A stretch of 46,998 nucleotides of DNA, taken from contig CAUJJI010000119.1 in assembly GCA_963205265.1 (NCBI GenBank), positions 1-46,998 of the forward strand. The letters run 5' to 3'. Positions 8,010 to 16,172 of this stretch are shown one piece after another. The notes below the pieces were generated by a model. It did no database searches. It was not told where the DNA came from and was given only the letters and a program-made list of their open reading frames with translations. How positions within the stretch are numbered: position 1 is the stretch's first letter; the number at the start of each line of letters is the position of its first letter. Position numbers and translations under genes: made by a program. This DNA is from Pseudomonadota bacterium (GTDB lineage: Bacteria; Pseudomonadota; Alphaproteobacteria; Sphingomonadales; Sphingomonadaceae).

Positions 8010-9059
8010 ATGCAATATTGCCAGCTCGGTTCCACCGGCCTGATCGTCTCGCGTCTCGCCCTGGGCGGCTCGACCTTCACTCAGGGCGATACCTCGCTGG
8101 GCGCCTTCTACAAGGTCGGCCCCGAGCTGGTCGACGAGATGGTCGGCAAGGCGCTCGACGCCGGGGTGAACTATTTCGACACGGCCGACGTCTATGCCAG
8201 CGGCCAGTCCGAGCAATTGCTCGGCGCGGCGCTGAAGCCGCATCGCGACCGCATCGTCCTGTCGACCAAGGTCGGCAACCGCGGCGCCGGGCACAAGGAG
8301 CTGCTCCACTCCGGCCTGTCGCGGCGGCACATCCTGTGGTCGGTGGACGAAAGCCTGAAGCGGCTCGGCACCGACTGGATCGATTTCTACAACGTCCACC
8401 GCATCGATCCCTTCACCCCGCTGGAGGAGACCTTGGAAGCGCTCGATGCCGTCGTCCGCGCCGGCAAGGTGCGCTACATCGGCTTCTCCAACTGGCCGGC
8501 CTGGCTGGCCGCCACGGCGATCGCCGAGCAGAAGGCCAACGGCCTGGCGCGCTTCACTCACGGGCAGATGTACTACTCGCTGCTCGGCCGCGACGTCGAA
8601 CGCGACGTGGTGCCGATGATGCGCCACCACGGCATCGGCATGACCGTGTGGAGCCCGCTCGCCTACGGATTCCTGGCCGGCAAGTACACCGCCGAGGACA
8701 TGAAGCGCGAGGACAACCGCTTCGCCAACTTCGACTGGCTGAAGTTCGACCGCGACCAGGCATTCGCCCTGCTGCCGATCCTGGAAGAGATCGCCGCGGC
8801 CAGGGGCTGCTCGATGGCGCAGCTGGCGATCGCCTGGCTGCTCGCCAGGCCCGGGGTCGACAGCGTGCTGATGGGCGCGACCAAGACTCACCAGCTCGAG
8901 GACAACCTGCGCGCGGTCGACGTCCGGTTGACCGCCGAGGACATCGACCGCATGGACGCGGCGACCGCGATCAAGCCGATCTATCCCGGCTCCGACTGGG
9001 CAGCGATCGATTCGACCGATCCGGTGGCGCGCAAAAGACTGGGTGCGAACCGCAAATGA
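8010..9059 (+). CDS. Aldo/keto reductase
   Basis: An NADPH-dependent oxidoreductase with a TIM-barrel fold, 349 residues, in the range of AKR families 11-13 (YajO/Tas-like). The catalytic tetrad is visible as Asp in FDTAD, Tyr in VYASGQSE, Lys in LSTKVGN and His in FYNVHRID. The C-terminal cofactor segment SVLMGATKTHQLEDN is typical. It reduces aldehydes or ketones to alcohols, or the reverse. The ATG at 8010 is placed by GGGGAGGAT, which is the end of a palindromic repeat. Its stop overlaps the start of the next CoA-transferase gene (ATGA at 9056-9059), so the two are translationally coupled and probably act in one pathway. Confidence 0.93.
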   Translation: MQYCQLGSTGLIVSRLALGGSTFTQGDTSLGAFYKVGPELVDEMVGKALDAGVNYFDTADVYASGQSEQLLGAALKPHRDRIVLSTKVGNRGAGHKELLHSGLSRRHILWSVDESLKRLGTDWIDFYNVHRIDPFTPLEETLEALDAVVRAGKVRYIGFSNWPAWLAATAIAEQKANGLARFTHGQMYYSLLGRDVERDVVPMMRHHGIGMTVWSPLAYGFLAGKYTAEDMKREDNRFANFDWLKFDRDQAFALLPILEEIAAARGCSMAQLAIAWLLARPGVDSVLMGATKTHQLEDNLRAVDVRLTAEDIDRMDAATAIKPIYPGSDWAAIDSTDPVARKRLGANRK

Positions 9060-10207
9060 CCGCTCTCAAGGGCATCACCATCGTCGAGGTCGCGGAACGG
9101 CCGGCGGGAGAATACACCGCCAAGCTGCTGGCCGACTTCGGCGCCGAGGTCATCAAGGTCGAGCGGCCGGGCGGCGCGCCGACGCGGCACATGGGGCCGT
9201 TCCGCGACGGCGAGAGCGCACTGTTCGGTTATCTCAACACCAACAAGAAGTCGGTGGTGCTCGATCTCGACGATGCCGGGGACCGCGCCCGGCTCGACAG
9301 CCTGCTGGCGCGGGCCAACGGCCTGATCGACGACCACGACGAGGCGTGGACCGCGGCGCACCGGCTGGCGCCCGACGACGTGTCGGCGGCCCACCCGCAC
9401 CTCGTCCACTGCATCGTCAGCCACTTCGGCCAGGGCGCGCCGCACGAATGGCAGAAGCTGCAGCCGATCAACGTCATCAACGCCGGTGGCTGGGCCTATC
9501 ATTCGCCAAGCGAGACCACGCACGACAAGCCGCCGCTGAAAGGCGCCGGGCGCTTCCTGCCCGACTACGAAGCGGGGATCGACGCCGCCATGTGCGTGCT
9601 CGCCTCGCTGCTGCGCCAGCGCCGGATCGAACCCGGCAAGCCCGGCGGCCAGTTCATCGACATTTCCGAAGTCGAGGTTCAGCTGAACCGCATCGACTGC
9701 GTGCTCGACCGCATGCTCGCCGGCGACGTCGAGCCGAGCGACGAGCGCACCGCCTACGACATGGGCGGCCCCGGCACTTCCTTCGCCTGCCGCGACGGCC
9801 ATATCTACATCTTCATGACCACCAAGGGCCACTGGAACGCCCTGCGCGCGCTGATGGGCGATCCCGAATGGGCCAGGGCCTTCCGCGAGGACTGGCTGGA
9901 ATTCGATTGCACCCAGGCCAACGTCGACTTGTTCCGGCGCCACTTCACGCAGTGGATCGCGCAGCAGGAGAAGATCGCGATCACCGAGGCGGCGCAGAAG
10001 GCCGGCATCGCCATGGTGCCGGTCAGCACCGCCGCCGACTTGCCCCGCAACGAGCAGTTCGCCCACCGCGGCTTCTTCCAGGAGGCCGAGCACCCGGTGT
10101 TCGGCAAGGTCAGCTACCCCACCGTCTCCTACAGGATGAGCGCCACCCCCGTCCGCATCGTCAGCCCCGCGCCGGCGCTGGGGGCCGACCAGGAGGCGGC
10201 GCGATGA
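9056..10207 (+). CDS. CaiB/BaiF-type (family III) CoA-transferase, copy 1
   Basis: A CoA-transferase of 383 residues. Family III enzymes move CoA from a donor thioester to a carboxylic acid through a mixed anhydride on a catalytic Asp, here probably Asp170 in FLPDYEAG. The N-terminal Rossmann part has the family segment LLADFGAEVIKVERPGG (24-40). It overlaps the aldo/keto reductase gene by four bases, so the start is firm. It is one of three such enzymes in the window; the others are at 10400 and 19271. It differs from them in sequence and in having a shorter middle, so it probably has its own substrate. CoA activation of a pathway acid, or recycling of CoA, is the likely role. Confidence 0.92.
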   Translation: MTALKGITIVEVAERPAGEYTAKLLADFGAEVIKVERPGGAPTRHMGPFRDGESALFGYLNTNKKSVVLDLDDAGDRARLDSLLARANGLIDDHDEAWTAAHRLAPDDVSAAHPHLVHCIVSHFGQGAPHEWQKLQPINVINAGGWAYHSPSETTHDKPPLKGAGRFLPDYEAGIDAAMCVLASLLRQRRIEPGKPGGQFIDISEVEVQLNRIDCVLDRMLAGDVEPSDERTAYDMGGPGTSFACRDGHIYIFMTTKGHWNALRALMGDPEWARAFREDWLEFDCTQANVDLFRRHFTQWIAQQEKIAITEAAQKAGIAMVPVSTAADLPRNEQFAHRGFFQEAEHPVFGKVSYPTVSYRMSATPVRIVSPAPALGADQEAAR

Positions 10208-10399
10208 TGATGTGGCGAGAAGCGACCTTGCTCGACGCATGCCCATCGGCGATGGCTTGCTCCCCGGCGCAGGTCGGGGTCTTAGTCGGCTGCAGACGTG
10301 AGGCGGCACGGCGCGCCTTGCCGATGACCTGCCCAGCCTCCCGAGGCCCCGGCCTGCGCCGCGGAGCAGCCATGTCCATTCCAGCATCGGAGCGCATCC

Positions 10400-11608
10400 A
10401 TGCCCGTGCCTAGCCCCGGCGGGCCGCTCAGCGGCATCCGCGTGCTCGAGATCACCAAGGTCTGGGCCGGTCCATATGCCGGCAAGTTGCTCGCCCATCT
10501 CGGCGCCGAGGTGATCAAGGTCGAAAGCGCGACCAATCTCGACGAGATGCGCGCCTACGGCGGCGTCGACATAAACGCCGCGCCCTATTTCCTGTCGATC
10601 AACCAGGAGATCCTCTCGGTCCAGGTCAACATGAAGACGGCAGAGGGGCTCGACCTCGTCAGGCAGATGATCGCCAGGTCGGACATCGTCATCGACAACA
10701 TCCGCCCCGGCGCGATGGAGCGGTCGCACCTCGGCTATGATGACCTCAGGAAGATCAAGCCCGACATCATCCAGTGTTCGATCAAGATGTGGGGCAACGA
10801 AGGGCCGCTCGGCTACCAGACCGGCTATGCCCCCTGCTTCGCCTCGCTGAGCGGGCTCACCGCGCTGGTCGGGCACGAGGGCGAGACGCCGAAGGGCATG
10901 AACATCCGCTACGGCGATTCGACTTCGGGCGCCTGCGCCGCCCTGGCCTGCATCGCCGCCCTCCACCACCGCGAGCGCACCGGCGAGGGGCAGTTCATCG
11001 ACCTCTCCGCGGTGGAATCGATGACCAGCCTCGTCGGCGACAGCCTGTTCGCCTACAGCGTCACCGGCCAGGTTCCGCAGTCGGACGGCAACTTCCATCC
11101 CGAGATCTGCCCCCATGGCGCCTATCCCTGCCAGATGACCGGCTGGATCAGCATCGCCGCCGCCACCGAGGAGCACTGGCAGGCGCTCTGCCGCGTCCTC
11201 GCCGCCGACGACCTTGCCGCCGACCCGCGCTTCGCCACGCTGGCGCTGCGGCTGGAGAATCGCCGCGCGCTCGACGCCGAGATCGCCGAGCTCACCGCGC
11301 ACCAGGATGCCGCCGACCTGGCCGATCAGCTGCGCCAGGCCGGAGTCCCGGCGTTCAAGAGCATGAGCTCGATCGACCTGTGCTCCGACGACTACCTGTG
11401 GGGACGCCAGGCATACCGCATGGTCACCGACCACAGGAGCGGCAGCCGCCCGATCATCGGGCCCAGCTGGCGGATCAGCCCCGACGGGCCGAACGTCGCG
11501 CGCGGCGCGCCGCTGCTGGGCGAGCACAACGACTACGTCTACCGCGAGCTGCTGGGCCTGCCGCAGGAGCAGCTCGACGACCTGATCGCCCGCAAGGTGG
11601 TCGACTGA
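10400..11608 (+). CDS. CaiB/BaiF-type (family III) CoA-transferase, copy 2
   Basis: A second family III CoA-transferase, 402 residues, close to the usual 400. The family segment LLAHLGAEVIKVES (30-43) and the catalytic Asp173 in IRYGDSTSG are present, followed by RERTGEGQFIDLS, a strongly conserved family stretch. Upstream are 192 bases with no convincing gene, so it may have its own promoter or be read through from the first copy. Adjacent CaiB-type genes sometimes form heterodimers or act on successive acids; which applies here is unknown. It precedes the SDR/DUF35/thiolase-like set. Confidence 0.92.
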   Translation: MPVPSPGGPLSGIRVLEITKVWAGPYAGKLLAHLGAEVIKVESATNLDEMRAYGGVDINAAPYFLSINQEILSVQVNMKTAEGLDLVRQMIARSDIVIDNIRPGAMERSHLGYDDLRKIKPDIIQCSIKMWGNEGPLGYQTGYAPCFASLSGLTALVGHEGETPKGMNIRYGDSTSGACAALACIAALHHRERTGEGQFIDLSAVESMTSLVGDSLFAYSVTGQVPQSDGNFHPEICPHGAYPCQMTGWISIAAATEEHWQALCRVLAADDLAADPRFATLALRLENRRALDAEIAELTAHQDAADLADQLRQAGVPAFKSMSSIDLCSDDYLWGRQAYRMVTDHRSGSRPIIGPSWRISPDGPNVARGAPLLGEHNDYVYRELLGLPQEQLDDLIARKVVD

Positions 11609-11612
11609 CCCG

Positions 11613-11676
11613 GATCCTCGCCCCCAGGGGAAGGTGGCAGGCGCCTGCGGTCCCGCTCCTCCAATAGGGGAGGATC
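11613..11676. repeat. Short palindromic element between CoA-transferase and SDR genes
   Basis: GATCCTC at 11613-11619 pairs with GAGGATC at 11670-11676, and a perfect 12-base palindrome GCAGGCGCCTGC sits at 11637-11648. It looks like a shortened member of the GATCCTCCCC family seen at 500, 7853 and 42749. It may weaken transcription between the two rightward genes. Confidence 0.55.
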
Positions 11677-11786
11677 TTGCTCCCAACCGCCGCCGCGATA
11701 ATTCATAAAAGCCGGGAGAGGGGCTTGACCAGCCGGGCCTCCCTCTCCCTAGTGCCGGCATGGATCGCTTGGGAGAGGGACAGGGC

Positions 11787-12626
11787 ATGAGCGGCGGCAG
11801 TCTCGACGGGCTTGGCTATCGCGGTGCGACAGTCGTGCTGACCGGCGGCGCATCGGGCATGGGCGAAGCCGCTGCGCACATTCTCGGCGACCTGGGTGCG
11901 ACAGTGCACATCGTCGACATTGCCGAGCCGAAAGTCGCCTGCGCGAGCTTCACCCGGCTGGACCTGGGAGACTTCGCCGCCGTCCGCGCGGCAGCGGCGG
12001 AGCTGCGCAAGCTCGGCCCGATCGACTTCCTGTTCCCCATCGCCGGAGTGCCGCCGCACAACGTCGGTGCGCTGGCCTGCATGGCGATCAACTATATCGG
12101 CACCCGCCTGTTCACCGAGGAAATGCTGCCGGCGGTGAAGGACGGCGGCTCGATCTGCCTGATCACTTCCACTGCCGCACGCGGCTGGCAGCACCACCTG
12201 GCCGAAAATCTCGAGATCGTCGGCATCGCCGAAGCCGAGCAGGTGCGCGACTTCTACCACGCCAATCCCGACAAGCTGCGCGACGGCTACAGCCCTTCGA
12301 AGGAACTGCTCACCGTCTGGATCCACCAGGCCGCGATCGGGCTGGCGGAAAGCCGCCGCATCCGCCTGAACGGCATTGCCCCCTGCGCCACCGGCACCGC
12401 CTTCATGGAGGAAAGCGCCAAGCACCTCGGCCAGGCCTTCATGGACAGCTATCCGCACCCGCTGCTGGGCCGCATGCCGACCGGCGAGGAGCAGGCCTGG
12501 TCGCTGCTGCTGCTGGCAAGCCCGCTCAACGCCGCGGTCACCGGCGCCGTGCTGGCCACCGACGAAGGCAATGTCGGCGGCACGATCACCGGCGCGCTCA
12601 AGCCCAGCTACATGCAGGCCAAGTGA
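11787..12626 (+). CDS. Short-chain dehydrogenase/reductase, 3-alpha-hydroxysteroid dehydrogenase-like
   Basis: A classical SDR of 279 residues. It has the cofactor motif TGGASGMG (19-26), an acidic residue after strand 2 (HIVDIAE) that favours NAD(H), and the catalytic set Ser128, Tyr168 and Lys172 in GYSPSK. The insert of about 30 residues between the Ser and Tyr segments, and the PIAGVPP stretch, recall bacterial 3-alpha-hydroxysteroid dehydrogenase/carbonyl reductases; the steroid link is only a resemblance. The ATG at 11787 has GAGAGGGA upstream; an earlier ATG at 11760 has no good site. The gene is followed directly by the DUF35 and thiolase-like genes and probably oxidises a hydroxy intermediate for them. 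Confidence 0.88.
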   Translation: MSGGSLDGLGYRGATVVLTGGASGMGEAAAHILGDLGATVHIVDIAEPKVACASFTRLDLGDFAAVRAAAAELRKLGPIDFLFPIAGVPPHNVGALACMAINYIGTRLFTEEMLPAVKDGGSICLITSTAARGWQHHLAENLEIVGIAEAEQVRDFYHANPDKLRDGYSPSKELLTVWIHQAAIGLAESRRIRLNGIAPCATGTAFMEESAKHLGQAFMDSYPHPLLGRMPTGEEQAWSLLLLASPLNAAVTGAVLATDEGNVGGTITGALKPSYMQAK

Positions 12627-12655
12627 ATTCCCCCTCTCATCCGGAGCAAGCACCC

Positions 12656-13060
12656 ATGTCCCCACCCCGGCCCAAGCCAAAGCTCGACCAGGAGAACCGC
12701 GCGTTCTGGACCGGCGGCGCCGAAGGCAAGCTCAACATCACCAGGTGCAACGACTGCGGCCAGTACACCCATCCGCCGCGGATCCTCTGCCGGCACTGCC
12801 AGTCGGAGAACGTCGCGCCCGAAGCCGTTGCCGGCACCGGCGAGATCGATACCTTCTCGATCAACCACCAGCCCTGGGCGCCCGGGCTGGAAGTACCCTA
12901 CGTCATCGCCCGCGTCCGGCTCGACGGGGTTCCCGGAGTCTACCTGACCACCAACATCGTCAATTGCGCGGTCGACGAAGTGAATTTCGACGACAAGGTG
13001 CGCGTCACGTTCGAGGAACGCGACGGCATCTTCTACCCCCTCTTCGAGAAGGCGAACTGA
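12656..13060 (+). CDS. DUF35 OB-fold/zinc-ribbon protein
   Basis: A small protein of 134 residues with an N-terminal rubredoxin-like zinc ribbon (Cys31, Cys34, Cys45, Cys48 in CNDCGQY...CRHC) and a C-terminal OB-fold. Such proteins are obligate partners of thiolase-fold enzymes. In steroid side-chain degradation the DUF35 part of ChsH2 binds the Ltp2 retro-aldolase. ATG 12656 has GGAG nine bases upstream; a GTG at 12623 would overlap the SDR stop but has a weaker site. Three bases separate it from the thiolase-like gene, supporting a complex of the two products. Confidence 0.9.
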   Translation: MSPPRPKPKLDQENRAFWTGGAEGKLNITRCNDCGQYTHPPRILCRHCQSENVAPEAVAGTGEIDTFSINHQPWAPGLEVPYVIARVRLDGVPGVYLTTNIVNCAVDEVNFDDKVRVTFEERDGIFYPLFEKAN

Positions 13061-13063
13061 GCC

Positions 13064-14230
13064 ATGGCCAAACGCGAAGCCTATATCAGCGGCGTCGGCC
13101 AGTCCGAAGTCGGCGTCCGCCTGCCCCGCCACCCGCTGCTGCTGACCGTCGACGCGGTCAAGGAAGCGCTCGACGACGCCGGCCTGACGCTCGACCAGAT
13201 CGACGGCGTGTTCAGCTTTCCCGGCAAGTCGCACGGCTACCTTGCCTTCTCGCCGGTCGGCACCGACGAGCTGATCGAAGTCCTCGGCATCAAGTCGAAG
13301 TGGCAGATGGGCGCGATCGAGCAGCCGGCCCAGCTCTCGGCGATCGGCATGGCCGCCTGGGCGGTCAAGGAAGGCATCTGCCGCCACGCCATCTGCTTCC
13401 GCACCGTCTACGAGGCCGGCGGCATGGCCAACCCCGAGGAATACATGCCGCTGCGGCACGACACCGTTTCGGGCTTCACCCAGTGGACCGCGCCGTTCTG
13501 GGCGACCTCGGCGGCCTGCTGGACCGCGCAATATGCCGCGCGCCACGTCCACAAGTACGGCATGACGCGCGAGCAGCTGGGCCAGATCGCGATCAACGGA
13601 TCGAAGAACGCGTTGCTCAACCCGCGCGCCCGCGCGATCACCAAGGAGGAGCTGACGCTCGACAAGTACATGTCGGCGCGGATGATCTCGACTCCGCTGT
13701 GCCTCTACGACTGCGACCGCTTCAGCGACGCCTCGACGGTGATCATCGTCTCGGCCGGCGACGCGCTCGACGAAGTCAAGGCGACGCCGATCCGCATCGC
13801 CGCCGCCTCGGGCTCGGTCGACCGCTATTCGTGGGACCAGGTCGAATGGTTCGCCGCCTACGATGCCGGCCGCGACCTGTGGAAGAACACCGACTACAAG
13901 CCCAAGGACGTCGATACCGTGCAGTTCTACGACGGCTTCGCCTTCCTGCCGATCACCTGGCTGGAAGGCCTCGGCTTCTGCGAGCGCGGCGAAGGGCACA
14001 GGTTCATCGAAGGCGGCACCCGCATCGCCCGCGACGGCGAGCTGCCGCTGAACACCGGCGGCGGCCAGCTCGGCGCCGGTCGCCTCCACGGCTTCGGCTT
14101 TGCGCACGAAGCCGTGACCCAGCTGCGCGGCGCCGCCGGCCCGCGGCAGATACCGGGCGATCCGAAAGTGGCGGTGGCCACCTCGGGCGGCGGACCGATG
14201 GCGGCGGCCTTGTTGCTGGCGCGGGATTGA
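13064..14230 (+). CDS. Thiolase-fold lipid-transfer-type protein, Ltp2-like, probable lyase partner of DUF35
   Basis: A protein of 388 residues with the SCP-x/lipid-transfer thiolase layout: an N-terminal AYISGVGQSEVG segment, a mid-protein DCDRFSDAS segment, and the C-terminal LNTGGGQLGAGRLHG loop. The nucleophilic Cys of true thiolases, expected near residue 90, is absent; that stretch reads EQPAQLSAIG. Loss of the Cys and pairing with DUF35 are features of Ltp2-type retro-aldolases, which split a beta-hydroxyacyl-CoA into a ketone or aldehyde and a shorter acyl-CoA. Thiolytic activity is therefore unlikely. The gene ends at a strong hairpin facing the MFS gene. Confidence 0.85.
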   Translation: MAKREAYISGVGQSEVGVRLPRHPLLLTVDAVKEALDDAGLTLDQIDGVFSFPGKSHGYLAFSPVGTDELIEVLGIKSKWQMGAIEQPAQLSAIGMAAWAVKEGICRHAICFRTVYEAGGMANPEEYMPLRHDTVSGFTQWTAPFWATSAACWTAQYAARHVHKYGMTREQLGQIAINGSKNALLNPRARAITKEELTLDKYMSARMISTPLCLYDCDRFSDASTVIIVSAGDALDEVKATPIRIAAASGSVDRYSWDQVEWFAAYDAGRDLWKNTDYKPKDVDTVQFYDGFAFLPITWLEGLGFCERGEGHRFIEGGTRIARDGELPLNTGGGQLGAGRLHGFGFAHEAVTQLRGAAGPRQIPGDPKVAVATSGGGPMAAALLLARD

Positions 14231-14237
14231 AGTGAGC

Positions 14238-14268
14238 AAAGAACCTCCCCGGAACGGGGAGGTTCTTT
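14238..14268. terminator. Bidirectional intrinsic terminator
   Basis: AAAGAACCTCCCCG (14238-14251) and CGGGGAGGTTCTTT (14255-14268) form a perfect 14-bp stem with a GAA loop. It lies between the convergent thiolase-like (+) and MFS (-) genes, with T-rich ends on both strands, so it can stop both transcripts. Confidence 0.8.
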
Positions 14269-14275
14269 GGCGCCG

Positions 14276-15571
14276 TCACTCGTCGCGCACCCCGCGCGCA
14301 TGCGGCCGCTTCACCCACTCCGGATATCCCGGCAGCCCGAAGATCAGCACCGCGCTGAGCAGGGTCCCGACGATCCCGATCCACAGGTAGGGATCGTAGT
14401 TGCCGAAGCTGTCGTAGATGAAGCCCGCCATCAGCGGTCCCAGCCCCGAGCCGGCCGCGATCAGGCTGGCCATCGTGCCGAAGATGGCGCCGAAATTCTT
14501 CATGCCGCCATAGGCCGAGGTCAGATAGCCGGCGATCTGCAGCTTGGTCCCGGCGGCATAGCCGTTGATGAACATGGCGGTGAAGATGATCGGCATCGAG
14601 CGGTCGGGCACGAGCAGCAGGACGAAGGTCAGCGCGGTGGCCGCCAGCGTCAGCCCGCCGACCCAGCGCGCGGCATAGCGGTCGAGCAGCCAGCCGGTGA
14701 CCAGCTTGCCCGCGACACCGGCCAGCCCGGCCATCCCGGCGTAGTAGGCGGCGCTGGTGCGGTCGACGCCGATCTCGACCAGGATCGGGATCTGGTGGAC
14801 GACCAGCGCGATCGTCACCACCATGATCAGGAAAGTGGAAATCGCGATCCGCCACAGCGCGACGCTGCGCCAGGCTTCGGCGATCGACAGGCCCGGCGCG
14901 TCGTGCAGCAGGGCCTTGGCCTCGGTCGCTCCGGGATTCTCGGCCCGGGCGCGGCGGCTGGCGTCGTAGCCGTCGAACAGCAGGAAGAAGCACAGCACGA
15001 TGGCAAGCCCGCCCCAGCCCAGCCCCAGGCAGACCAGCGCCATGCGCCAGCCGAATTCGTTGATCAGCCAGTTGGCCAGCGGCGGCGTGATCGCCTGGGC
15101 GAAAGCGCTGCCCGACAGGGTCAGGCCCAGCGCCAGCCCGCGGCCGCCTTCGAAGGCGCTGGCGACGCCCGCCGTCCACACCGTCGACTTGGTGGCCAGC
15201 GCCGCGACGGCATAGACTGTCCAGATCGCAAACCACATCCACACCGAACCGTCGAGCAGCGCCAGCGAGGCCATGGTCGCGGCCAGCAGCACCAGCCCCG
15301 GCAGAGCCATGCGGCGCGTCCCCATCCGGTCGATCAGCACGCCGAACAGCGGCGAGAACAGGAAAGTCGTCACCGAGGTGATCGACATGCCTGACGACAG
15401 CAGCGTGCGGCTCCAGCCGAATTCCCTGGTCCAGGGATCGATGAACAACCCGGTCGAGGCGGTCATCACCGAGGTGAACGAGAAGGCGAAGGCCGCCGCC
15501 AGGACCAGCGGCCAGTGCCTGCGCCATTCCTCCCGCGCGAGAGCCTTTTGTTCGAGCAGGCTCGTTGCCAC
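14276..15571 (-). CDS. Major facilitator superfamily transporter
   Basis: An inner-membrane permease of 431 residues with about 12 hydrophobic segments in two halves, separated by a charged cytoplasmic loop near residues 200-230 (DGYDASRRARAENPG). The motif GVLIDRMGTRRM after segment 2 is the MFS loop A signature. Its general style is that of monocarboxylate/oxalate-formate porters, consistent with uptake of a pathway acid. The start is GTG at 15571, which overlaps the stop of the upstream VOC gene by one base; no nearby ATG keeps the first membrane segment. Coupling to the VOC gene suggests joint expression. Confidence 0.88.
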   Translation of the reverse strand: MATSLLEQKALAREEWRRHWPLVLAAAFAFSFTSVMTASTGLFIDPWTREFGWSRTLLSSGMSITSVTTFLFSPLFGVLIDRMGTRRMALPGLVLLAATMASLALLDGSVWMWFAIWTVYAVAALATKSTVWTAGVASAFEGGRGLALGLTLSGSAFAQAITPPLANWLINEFGWRMALVCLGLGWGGLAIVLCFFLLFDGYDASRRARAENPGATEAKALLHDAPGLSIAEAWRSVALWRIAISTFLIMVVTIALVVHQIPILVEIGVDRTSAAYYAGMAGLAGVAGKLVTGWLLDRYAARWVGGLTLAATALTFVLLLVPDRSMPIIFTAMFINGYAAGTKLQIAGYLTSAYGGMKNFGAIFGTMASLIAAGSGLGPLMAGFIYDSFGNYDPYLWIGIVGTLLSAVLIFGLPGYPEWVKRPHARGVRDE

Positions 15572-16038
15572 TAACCCGCGACCCGCTCCAGCCGGAAATC
15601 GTTGTCGGGCGCGCATTGCTGGACTTCGATGACGTTGCCTTCGGGATCGTAGCCGTAGATCGTCTTCACGTGGCCGACGTCGACGAAGTCGCGCTCGTTG
15701 AACGTCATGCCGCATGTCTTGAGGAATTCGATGTCGTTGGCGATGTCGGTCACGTCGACGCAGAAATGGGTATAGCCGCGATCGTTGGGCCGCAGCGGCT
15801 TGTCCAACAAGGGCGGCGGGGCGCTGTATTCGAACAGCTCGAGGTAGCAGGTGTTGGCGCGCAGCATGATGCCCTTCGAGGCCGAGCCCTTCACGTCGAC
15901 GATATGGTCCATCACTGGCTCGTCGGCCCAGGCGAAGCCTTCGTCCACCGGCCGGAAGCCGAACGCCTCGCAATAGAAGCGCGTCATGCGGTCGAGGTCG
16001 CGGCAGTTGATGCCGACGTGGTGGATGCCTCTGATCAT
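15571..16038 (-). CDS. VOC-superfamily (glyoxalase/dioxygenase fold) protein
   Basis: A protein of 155 residues with the paired beta-alpha-beta-beta-beta modules of the vicinal oxygen chelate fold. Possible metal ligands are His in IHHVGI, Glu in YLELFEYS, His in YTHFCVDV and Glu in GNVIEVQQ. Family members include methylmalonyl-CoA epimerases, glyoxalases and extradiol dioxygenases; its single-domain length favours an epimerase or lyase over a two-domain dioxygenase. It is tightly followed by the MFS gene and lies downstream of an SDR. The substrate is unknown. Confidence 0.85.
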   Translation of the reverse strand: MIRGIHHVGINCRDLDRMTRFYCEAFGFRPVDEGFAWADEPVMDHIVDVKGSASKGIMLRANTCYLELFEYSAPPPLLDKPLRPNDRGYTHFCVDVTDIANDIEFLKTCGMTFNERDFVDVGHVKTIYGYDPEGNVIEVQQCAPDNDFRLERVAG

Positions 16039-16172
16039 CTGGTGTCTCCCGACTGGTTTTCCGGACTATTCCCGAAGCGCCACGGCAAGGCAATGGGGGC
16101 AAGGGGATAGGCGCCTTGCCCTGGGCGGCCAGTTTCCCACTCGTTTGCGACTTCCTGCTTCCCGAGGAACCG

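Noticed and set aside
10204..10413. Possible 69-codon ORF between CoA-transferases 1 and 2
   Set aside because: It overlaps both neighbours, has no clear SD and contains repeat-like GGCC-rich sequence; no recognisable family.
8981..11788. A 935-codon minus-strand frame opposite the CoA-transferase genes
   Set aside because: It is the antisense shadow of well-supported plus-strand genes with clear family motifs; its translation is low-complexity.
12608..14239. A 543-codon minus-strand frame opposite the DUF35 and thiolase-like genes
   Set aside because: Antisense shadow; high-GC codon bias keeps this frame open.
15571..16038. Extradiol ring-cleavage dioxygenase
   Set aside because: At 155 residues it has only one VOC unit; two-domain extradiol enzymes are about 300 residues.
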